Translations under genes and position numbers: made by a program
Notes under the pieces: model-generated
The model's input: the letters and a program-made list of their open reading frames with translations, nothing else
Databases searched by the model: none
Told to the model about the DNA's origin: nothing
Origin: Onchocerca volvulus
Taxonomy: Eukaryota; Nematoda; Chromadorea; Rhabditida; Onchocercidae
DNA: 64,000 nucleotides
Reading direction: 5' to 3'
Assembly (NCBI GenBank): GCA_000499405.2
Contig: HG738139.1
Span: forward strand, 4,736,616-4,800,615
Shown here: piece by piece, positions 1-11,300 of the stretch
Numbering within the stretch: position 1 is the first letter of the stretch
Layout: each line of letters starts with the position of its first letter

Positions 1-7
1 TAGATTA

Positions 8-161
8 TCTATATAAATAAAAATGTAAGTATTTGTTGTGGCTCTATACACATAACGCTGCAAGTTCTTACTGATTGCTTTGAAATTTTGATACAGCTTG
101 CATTTGAATATCGCGTGTATAAGAACTTTCAGAACTTTTTAAGAACGCGAAGTCCAGCTAG
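8..161 (+). mobile_element. Helitron 5' terminal fragment, possible short non-autonomous copy
   Basis: The stretch starts with TCTATATAAATAAAAATG, preceded by A, as in the Helitron ends at 23704 and 51793. It continues through the same subterminal region (a GCAAGTTCTT block, then TTGAAATTTTGA, then a GCATTTGAATA block). It ends near 158-161 in CTAG followed by T, which resembles a Helitron 3' end. I do not see the expected 3' hairpin before CTAG, so it may be only a 5' fragment that happens to stop at a CTAG. Confidence 0.5.
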
Positions 162-2364
162 TTTTATAATAAATGAAAACTAGTAGATAAAGAAAAAATA
201 TTGATTGCAATAATGGAATATCATTTATAATAATGTAAAGGAGATGAGAGTCTTTTTATTCTTTGAAATTTCACTGATCAAATCCTTATCAATGATAGTT
301 AGTATCTTGATATTTATTCAGTTATATGCTTTGTTAAAATCATTCCAGATATTTTATTTGAATTTTGGCTTTTTTTTTTTATTTCCGATATAACATGTCG
401 TAAAGAATTAATTAGTCGTATCATTTTTTTATGGGAAAAAGAACGACCTATTATATCTTGCAGTGCATTCTATATAATTTTGTTTGTTTGTTTTGGGATT
501 CTGGGATTAAGACGAGTAGGATGAATTTGTGGATTCTGTTATAGAAACGCTAAGGTCTATTTCTGCTTTCGATACATTATAGGACGAATAAAGAATGTTT
601 AAAGAATTATGGGAAAAAGGAATTTTTTGTTAGTGATATGAAAGCGATATTGAAATAATAGTATATACTTATATGAAGAGGTTTCTGAAGTTGTCTTTGT
701 AAGAAATGCTTGAAGAAACAAGTAGTTTTTATTTCAAATTTAAATCTCATATATTTCAAAAAATTATACAATTGCAGGAAGATTGACGAGGGGAAACAAA
801 AAGAAAGAGCGGTTAGTCTTAAGTATCCATAAAAGATGATAAATTTTTGATGAGAATTCAATAAAGTTCAGTTGGGGAAAAACTTCTAAATTAAAATAAT
901 TTGATTCAAAACTGAAATTTCAAAACTAAAACAAAAACAAAAATGACTTTTCAGTTTCAAGACGGAGTATTAACGTTTACTTGCAGGTATAATAATTTTT
1001 GGTACTAATTAATTTGCATATATTTCCTACATATTAACAATTTTTTTCAAGATTTAAAATTCAAAAAAAATATTTCTTTTTCTTTGATGTAAACTTTGTG
1101 AAACATTTTATTGCTTCTTATCCAAATATTGAAATTGTTATCTTTTATCACAATTTTTTTATTGAGAAATGACTCTTTTTTGTTCCACGCAATAAGAGAA
1201 GATGACGTTTCAAAACAATTTTTTTTCTTTTTTTTTATTTTTGGTACAACTTATTTTTATATTTCCAGCCTATTCCAAATATCGATCGATCTTGATTAAT
1301 TATTAGCATTGAATTCTTCATCAGCTTCTTATATAGTTGTAGAGTCACTAATCATGATTATTATTCCCTTGTTATTTATTATTATTAATTTCCGATAATC
1401 CTGGCCACTATACCTCTTTTCTTCAAAACTTTTTTCCTTCTTCTGTTGCAAAATTTCTTGGACTAATATTTTAATTTCATTATTGGTCAAATTTATTATT
1501 GATATTATAGGTTATCGCCGTTGCTTCCAGTTTCTTTTGTTTGACATTATTTTTATTATCTAAAGTAAAAATCAAATAAGTAATATGTAAGTCATTAACA
1601 TTAAAAGAACTTAAAATAATCAAAATGCTATTATATTTATTTAAGAATTCTAATACCAAATGTGAATTTCAGTAATAGTGAATATTTTTGTATCTAATTT
1701 ATCTGATAATTATAGCTACTGTGAATTCAAAATGATCACTCTCAATTGTAATAAAATCATTTTAATTAAAGTTTTTCTTTTTTTTTTTTTTTTAACGCTA
1801 ATACATATTACTTATTTGATATCATTTTGATTGATTTTTTTGTTTAATTGATTTGTTATAATGTAGGAAACGTGAAAAGAAGACCATCCGATCCATCATG
1901 CCATCTGTTTAAAATGAAACTGTTTACAATTTATTTGAATGTAAATGTGACATCGCTAAAATTCCCTCTTCTTTTTGATCCTTGTTCTCTAATTTTAGAT
2001 CATTTATTAATACTACGATCCTATATTATAACCATTTCTGCTTATATTATGGAAAATTAGTTAATTAGCAATGCATGAAAGCAATATGTAATGATACAAT
2101 AATTAAAATCATAAAACATTTTATCATTCATTTTCTTTTTTTTTTTTGAAGAACAAGAAGAAAAGAAGAGAAGAAATGGGTACAACTTAATCGTCTAGAT
2201 AGCAGATCGATGAACTGGGAATTGGCCAAGTGAAGAATTACTGCGGAAGGATTTTGAAGAAAAAAAGAAAGAAAAAAGAGGAAATAAGAGTAAGGAATAA
2301 TTCTCCAGAGAGGAACGAAAGTCACTTTAGCCAGAACGCTGTCGAAGTGCTAAGAAAAGAAAGG
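162..2364. other. AT-rich non-coding stretch upstream of the adenylyl cyclase
   Basis: I see no coding segment with recognisable similarity here. There are poly-T tracts and short chance ORFs of low complexity. The 5' UTR, promoter and perhaps an upstream leader exon of the cyclase should lie in the right-hand part. An in-frame TAG at 2200-2202 and the absence of an in-frame ATG between it and 2365 limit how far the first recognised exon can extend without another splice. Confidence 0.6.
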
Positions 2365-5300
2365 ATGCGAAACGATGAAGAAGATGAGAATATGATTGGT
2401 GAAGCAGTTTGTATGTTATCAACATCGGATGAGGAACATGTTACTGAAGCGGTTGCCGGTAGTAGCGGTTCACAAACGCCAATTCCAAATGGTTCAAATA
2501 GCAGATGTCATCAAACTATTGAAATGGTTATCTTTAATTTGAAATTATCGAATAGTCCTAAATTAATTAATGAATAATTTCTTTCTTTTTTTTCCTACTT
2601 AAGCGAATGTTTTTTTTTTCTTTTTTTTTTTCCAGGAATAAAAGACTGTAATTGAGAGATAAAATAACAAGAAATATGAAAGTTTGATGATCAAACATCG
2701 AAATTTCTTTGTCATATTTCATCCCATTTAACCATAGCCATTTTTTTTAATGTGTTATCATAAGCTATTAATTGAGAGAGAAAGAGACAGAAAGGAATTA
2801 TGTTTGTTTTATAAATTATTATGTAAATGGATTTCGAAAAATAAATTTTGCTTCTGTTTATTTAATTATGTAAAAAACTTATTGCAGACACATGGCCATA
2901 CCGCAAGTCCACATTCATCATTCTTCGATCGAATTTCAGCCATATGGTGGAATCCACAATTTTCATCATCAGCTCTAGAAGCACAGTATTGGAAATGTTG
3001 TTTTCCACAACTCAGAGATAGGTTTAGGTTAGTTATTCCACTTTTTTTTCATAATTTTTTTTACAATATAATTAAAATTGATGAAATGTATTATTTTAAT
3101 TTTAAAATTTGTTTTAAATTTTGCTGTTGCTATCGTTTTTGTATTAACTGAAAAGGCATATAGCAAAATGATTAAGATGAAGATAATGTTCAGATCTGGA
3201 CTGGTATACATTTGTTTATCATGTATTTTATGGATTGTATATTTACAAATTTTCAATCATGCTAGCTTAATGCACTGGGTAAGTTACTTCTCTAAAAGTT
3301 TTTTGATGCATAGACAAGGCAAATAATAACATTTTTTTATTCCTCAGATTTCCTTAGCATTTTGGTCATAATCTCTTAAATCTCATATAATTGGGAACAA
3401 ACTGATTTTTTGATAAAATCTTTGACTTGAAGAATATTCATTCTAACCATATCCGGCATGCAGTTAAGGACATGCTACATTAAATGACCAGATTGATCCT
3501 AGTCAAACAATTAGTATATGATAAATTAGTATGTACTTGTGACAAAGTTGAAACAAATCCGTGATTGTACTCTACTATAATTGTCCTGCAAATATATTTC
3601 ACAAGCCGTTTTGCTTCACTTTTTCAATACTAATTTTATAGAGTACTATCTGCATATTTTATTTCAGTTAATATCGATCACTTTATTTGTAATATCATTT
3701 GGAACGCTTCTTTTTACATTATTTTCCGTATATTATCAACGTTTTTATATGCCAGCATCATTTCTTTGTATTTTTATTCTTTGTACCGTAACTCTACTTA
3801 TCTTCTCTGATCAGTCCGGTTCATTTATGAGCCCTATTGGTGATTTAGCTACCAGTTTTCAGGTAACTTTTTCATTTTTTTATTTAAATTTATTTCAAAT
3901 TTTGTAATAAAAAGAGTTCAGAATTCCTATCATCATATAACTGAATTACTAATTTTAGTCTTCTTTATCATTTTTATTAATTCACTATTTTATTTATTCA
4001 GGTAGTATTACTAATCTATACAGTAGTTCCATTACCATTGTATCTGTGCATTTTTACTGGCTTAGCTTATTCAATATTGTTCGAAATGATCGCTCCCGGT
4101 AGTACGAGCTATGCAGATACGCTGGGTGTTAAACTTATCCTTCATCTTGGTATCAATCTACTCGGTGTTCATTTATTCATCCTTACACAGGGTACATATT
4201 AGTTGAGAAACTTATTCAAGTATTTGTAATTTTTCTATCTACAGTAATCAACATATAAGCCAGATTTTATAAATTAATTTAAAGTGTGACTATGGAGATT
4301 CAATCTTCAGTCACTTCAGTATTGTAGAGAATCTTTGAAGTTAAAAGCTGAAAATTTGATAATTTTAAAGCTAGAAGTTCTTGTATTTTTCAGTTCGTCA
4401 GCGGAAAACATTTCTACGGGTAGGCCAGTCGTTACTCGCACGTAAAGATCTAGAAATGGAAACGCAGTTCAAAGATCATATGATACAATCTGTTATGCCA
4501 AAAAAGGTCTTTTTGCCAAAATTTTTTGATTTGATTTCTATTGTTCTTTTTTTTTTTGTATCAACAAAACTTTCGACAGAAAATATGATGACAATGCTTC
4601 TGCTATATTAATCGCATGGTTGGAAGCACTATGTATTTCTGTATGTTAGCATTTCCTTTTCATTTTCGGTCTTAATATTTTAGTATTTTGTCTTTGATTT
4701 TCTATTCTTTTCCTTTTAGACTCTAATTTCTCCAATATTTCATACAGGTGAAATTGATATATTTTATAGGTTGCTAATGAATTGCTAAAAGAAACTCAAG
4801 TTAGAAGGTCATCGGCTAATCAGGAAGCAAATTTACGTGCGAAAAGTCATTTTCAAGCTTCTCGCGAAACGAATGAATCAACAGGAACGTTGCTGGCACC
4901 AAATGTTCGAAAATTTCGACCATTTACAATGAATTTGATGACCAATGTTTCTATTCTTTTTGCTGATATTGCTGGTAAGTAGTTTCATTTCCCCGATTTA
5001 CCACACAACTGTTGGAACCATTGTTTCAGTTGTTTTAATTTTGTTTTAAATCTGTGATAAAAGAAAGAAATCAGAAAGTACAGAAAGAATTTTATCTTTT
5101 TGTTATAGAAGCAAGATTTACAAAAAAAAAAAAAAAAGAAAAAAAAACAATCATCAAAGGTCTATCGAATTCATTAGCTTTAAAATTATGTAATTGTTAG
5201 TTAATTTTAATTTTTTTTTTTTTTTTGAAATTTTTAAAGCATTTATATCTTTTTTAGGCTTCACGAAAATGTCTTCAAATAAGTCAGCCAGCGAACTGGT

Positions 5301-8300
5301 AAATTTGCTCAATGATTTATTTGGACGGTTTGACAATTTATGCGGCCAGTGCAATCTCGAGAAAATTAATACATTAGGTTGTTTGTGATTAGCTATTTAA
5401 ATTACCGTTCAAATTCTTGAATTATATCTATTCAAATATTGATTCGCGTTGCATAATTATATATTTAAAACTGTGCTCAAAATAATGTGACAGAGAAGAT
5501 TGGGCGAAAACTGCATGAAAATAAGTTTTAATAACTTCAGGTGATTGTTACTATTGTGTGGCAGGCTGTCCGGAGCCCCGACTAGACCATGCTCGTTGCT
5601 GTGTTGAAATGGGCCTTGGAATGATTACTGCTATCAAGCAGTTTGATGAAGATCGCGGTCAAGATGTTAATATGCGCGTTGGTATACATACTGGAAAGGT
5701 AGATATATATTTTTTCAAACATTTGGCCTAAAAACATTTCTTTTCGTACATTTATTTTCTTAATTAAGTTTTAATTTTTGTCATTTTCTGATATCATTTT
5801 TTTTCGACGAATTTTCTTGAATCCGGATTCTGTTTCTTTCCGCTTGTATTACTATTTTTATTATCTTTCTTATTGAATCTTTTTCATGGTTGAATCTCTT
5901 TTGCTTCGTACATTGCTAAAGAAGTTGTAGTTCAGCTTTTAAACCGATATGAAAGTTTTAGAAATAATGTTTTACTCATTAATCCTTTCTATCAATTTGT
6001 AATTTTGAAATATATTCTGAGAAAATGTTCATAAATCTTTTTGAAGTTTTAACATTTCATAATTTGACTTAAGGTTTTATGTGGTATGGTAGGTATGAAG
6101 CGATTCAAATTTGATGTCTTCTCGAATGATGTAACACTTGCAAACGAAATGGAATCAACAGGAATAGCTGGACGTGTACATATTTCGGAAGTTACTGCAA
6201 AATTTTTGAATAATGAATATATTTTGGAAGATGGACGTGATTATGCTGGTATTTTCCATTTTCATTAAGCTTTTTTAAATTACCTGAATTTATTAAAATC
6301 ATTGCTTAAATTATTTTTTAATAGAGTTTTTGTTAAAATAATAGAGCCAATTACAAATCTTGCTAGAAACTGTCATAATTTTCCACGTATTTCTTATTCT
6401 TACTTTTTTCTAAGAATTAAAAGAAAAGTGGAAACTGCTATACATTTTTTTTGAATTTAAGTCATAGAATTCAATGAACATGTGTTATTTTTCTACTTCA
6501 TTAAAGAAGGAGAAAAAGTCATTGTGGAGTTATTCTGTAGTCTTGCCGGAGTGAGTGTTAGGCTTCATGTGATTCAAAAAAAGATCTATCATTTAGGAAT
6601 AGAAATTAAAGATTTATTAAATCACAGTTTGTTTCTTAACTCCGAACATCAGTTGCTATTTGTTCATCTCCACTTCAAAGGAAACTAAAACCTATGATTC
6701 TTCGAAACTGAGAAAAAATTCGATCGATATATTTATGATTTATTATTATTTATATTGATTACGGCTTTGGCCATTAAAATGTTTCTAAAAGAAAAGCACC
6801 GTGATTTTCTAGAAAAAATGGCAGTAAACAATGTATTTTTTGAGGTTAGAGAATTTTCGGCTGCCAAATAATAGCAGTTATTGCCCTGCGTAAATAAAAG
6901 AAATGAATGGGTAAAAATGTTGAAAGAATTTTAATCAATTAGTGAACATCTATTGTCTTAAATGAATTACTTAGTAAGGAATAAAGAAACGAGAAGGAAG
7001 GGAATCACTCGATAGGTAAAAATCAAGATAGTAGTCTCTGTTGGATCTCGAAGAGGAACGAAAATAGGATTTATGTTTTGTTAATGGCAAAATCTTTAAT
7101 TAAGTACGTAAAAATGAAATAGTTGATAGGAAAAGTAGTCTCGTCTATTCCTACTAGTCCATCATTTCCAGTTATTTCTCAAGTTGCTGAAGTTAACAAG
7201 GCTTAAGTCTCAAAGTAACCTTTCTTCTTCAGTTGTGGCTTACAGTGTAAAAATCCGGCGAAATAAGGGGAGAGAGAAAGAGAAGTAATAATTACAAGAC
7301 ACTCAAAAATTCAAGAATTTCGAAATGAAATAAAGACTAAATTGAAATGACTCATACTGTAGCCTGAAATGACCAGTTTTATGATTGGATTTCTTTCTTT
7401 ACAATTTTTCAGGTATGAAAACTTATTTTATTGCTGGTCGTGTAAGAGATATCCACAGTCCAATCAATAAAACAATTTCTTATTCTGGTTCAGTGCGTGA
7501 TAACCTTTTAACAGGTTCCCAAATAAATCATTCCCAGTTGAGCTTCCGAAAGGTTTCTTTTGAAATTTTTATCTCGTACAAAGTTTTTTGATTTATCGAA
7601 AATTCACTTTGCAATCTTTAGTTTTTTCTATCAATTTTACTGATTTCTCTTTATGATTTTGTTTTAAAACTTAAATTATTATTGAAAGTACTACTGGAGG
7701 ATTTAATAACTTTTTATACTTAATAAGAGAATTCAGAAAACAAAGATAATGCTGAAAAAAGTTAAATAAAACGGTAATATATTGGACTGAAGGGAGAAAA
7801 TTTTTTATTTTGACACAAAAGATTTAGAATTTGATAATTTCTATTCCATACTTAAGCTGTTGTTTCATTTTTTTTTTTTTTTTTTTGTTACATATTAGTT
7901 TTCATCCTTAGTATATAAACTGGTGTAATATTTGGTATAATTGATAAGAACCACTGAACAACATTGAAAGTGTTTTTTATATTACATTAATTTGTAGCGA
8001 TTAACTAATAAGATTAAAATGATGCAAACAACATCAATACCAATTGAACGTGATAATCTGAGGATGAAAATGTTGGAGAGAAAATGTGAAAGTAATTCGG
8101 CACAAGTCCTCCATTACAGCGAATGTTTGGATAAGGTCTGTTTTTTTTTTTTCTTTCAAAATTCGAGAATTTGAAGATACATTGAACAAATACTCGTGAA
8201 ATCAAAAACAGTTAGTGCCTATGTATGGAGTTTTACAGTTGTATTTTTTGATGAAATGATCAAATTAGGTGGCATGAAACGTTGTTGATAAAACCGTGAG

Positions 8301-11300
8301 AATTACGGATGTTTTAATTGCCCATTTCAAAGAGCTTTATTTTTATCAATTTCAGAATGCGAACAGCAAATCTCCAGTTATTGAAAAAAGGCGTAAATCC
8401 GCTTCTTTACATGCTTTACATCCGGCTGACACGAAACCATTCAGTATAACAGATCAATTAGATGTTAAAATATCACGTGAACTATTAAATGGAGGTAACA
8501 GACGTGATTCAAAAACTTCAGGAATACAGGTTTTCTTTTTTTTCAAGTACCAGTATGATTTTTCATATTGTTAGTTTAGAAAATTAATGGAAAATCAAAA
8601 TCATTTTTGATTAGATGCTTTTTTTCTTTTTTCTTCTAGTATTTAATGGCATGAAGATTTTTTTAAATAGAAGATGTGATCTAAATTCTTTATCTCAGTT
8701 CCTTTTTCGAAATTTTAACTTTTCCAAATAAATTTGATGTTTGACTTTTAAATTGAAACCCCAGATATCATATTCATCTTTCATTTTTAGCATTAATTTT
8801 TCGATATACATCCTATTCATATTCGTTTTTATGTTTTTCAGGATTCAACTTCGGAAACATTTTCTTGTGCAGGTCCAATAGAATCCGCAATTTCATATCA
8901 TCAGAATGCTCCATCACTAACGCGGTTCGATACAGATAATCGTGCTTTCGACGAACGCCTTGCTATAGTAATACAGGTATAATGTTTTGCATATCTTTAG
9001 TCATCAAATTCATTGTTTCTAACATTCGTTTTAGCTCTTGAAGTATTTTGATTAATTATATAATACATAAGTACATAAAGAATAAGATTTCATTCATGGA
9101 ACTAGTTGAATTTTGCGAAATACAAGTTTTATCTTTGTATACTTGCCGATTTAATCCTTGAAAGGACAAATTCCATTGCTAAATTGCTAAATTGCTAAAA
9201 TTTTTGTAGAATGCAGAAATTAATTTTAATCGTGGATTATGGATGCGCAATGACTGGTTAAATAGATGGACTTTACGATTTAATGACGAAACCATCGAGG
9301 AACGGTATAAAGCGCATTTTGTGGAATCTGTCGATCGCGAGTGGCGCAATTGTGATAATATGGGAAAATGCAAAAATGTTTGTTCCCTTTCTGTTCAAAA
9401 TAATTTTAGGTCAAATACATGAGTCATGAATTAAAATATTTATAATAATATGGATTAGTAACACAGCTGCAAAGCATTCAAGAATTCTGACCGAACAGAG
9501 TAAATAAAAAAAATTTCGTTCGAGATTCGTTTTGCCGCACAAATATGGTTTGTCAAGCATTTTTAGTTAGCAAAAATTATTTGCATGTTCATTTCTTTTT
9601 TTTTACTTTTTTTTTTCTTGAAGTTGAAATTTTGTAAGATCAACAAGTAAAACATATTTTGCAGACATCGCAAACTGATAGCACGAACTCACGGTATCGT
9701 TATTCGGGTGTATTTATTGATCTACTGGTAGCTGGGATGTTGCTTATCATCTGTGCAACTACGATTCTTGTTTCGGGAATGTTAAATACCGTCTTCATTA
9801 TTTATTTTACGATCTCACTTATTGCTATTGTATTGATCATCGTTGTCATTGGTATATCATTACTAAGACGTAAGGCAATTTTCCCATCTGTTAATCTTTG
9901 GACACCACGCCATGTTACTGGTTAGCTCATGATTTAGATCATAATGCTTGTTTTTTATATCATTACATTACTTTAAACAAACCAAGATATCTGAATCATT
10001 AACTTTTCATTTATATGATGGATTGTAAAAAGTATTTTGGCCGTTTGGACATATCGATAGTCTTCCAGACAATCATTTTTTGGCATGCAATATTAATGCT
10101 ACAAGCATTCGTCCCAAGTAGTTAGACAATTCATGTAATTCTGTGCTCCCTTTTTTGATATGAAAAATTATTGTGGGATTTGTTGCGAAATGGCTTAAAG
10201 TTTTGGTTATTTTTTTATCAGAAGTTTGTCATTTATAACTATTAAACTCAGCCTTTGTTAATTTACTTTATAGTACTAATTTAATCATATTTTTTTAAAC
10301 TTGATTATGTATTTTCCAATATTTTTCGAAAGTATTTTCACTTACAAAAAAATATGTTACATTTAGGAATGATACTCATATTGCTACCGGCAGGTGTTGC
10401 GCTAACAATAACACCTTTATGTGATGACATTGTTGACCAGGAGTATATATGTGTTTCGCCAAATTTGCTTGCTCAGCGGATTTTGTTTTGTATGTTTATT
10501 TTTTCTTTGACTTTTGTATTTTTGAATTCTCATCTTTGCCATCTTGGAATTAAAATTTGGTTGAATCAGATTGAACGGTTTGAAGCATCAGACTGGAAAT
10601 CCGACGCTTCAAAGCTAACTATTCCAAGGTAAGCAATGAGAATCTTTTGAAAAACTTTCATAGCTTATCAACATGCAGTATACAATACGTGATGTGATAA
10701 ATTAAATATTTCACACGATATTTGTGATTGTTGTAGTAATTTAAGACTTTTTTAAAGCAAATTTGAATCAGTTTGCATGTTAAATGCATGCAAGTATAAC
10801 GTCATTTATTTTAGCTTATATATTTCTGGTTGCATTGGTTGCACATTGTAATTTTTCACAACTTTCTTCTTGGCCAAAAACAGCTGAAGCATTATTAGTC
10901 GGTGTCATATTTTTATGGCTCACTTATGTTTGCCAGTATCGCATCAGTTCATTGATTGACAAATGTAAATTTTTTCACATAAGTGATAAGGAATAGCTTT
11001 TATCATAGATTTTTATTCTTCGTAAAAAGTTGGACCCATAGAATTTGTCTTCTAGAATTAGAGTGAAGGTAAGAAATCAGACGAAGGGATCATTTATGCC
11101 TCCTGTTTGTCAGATGTTATTTAAACATTATTTTTTAAGGTGTAAATCAGTCATTATTAGGAAATTATGACGAAATCATTTATATTAAAATATATAATTC
11201 GAATAATTAAATTGAACTTTAGAAAAAATCTTAATCGGAATTTTACAGCATCCAATAATCCAAATACACGTTTCTGCAATGGTACCGTGCCAGTATGGGC

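Noticed and set aside
2230..2364. Possible GTG start for the cyclase at 2230
   Set aside because: Nuclear animal genes rarely start at GTG. The ATG at 2365 is in the same frame, and an upstream leader exon would explain extra open sequence equally well.
6482..6688. ORF in cyclase intron 10 with a strong donor
   Set aside because: Using that donor puts exon 11 out of frame; only a much weaker donor would keep the frame.
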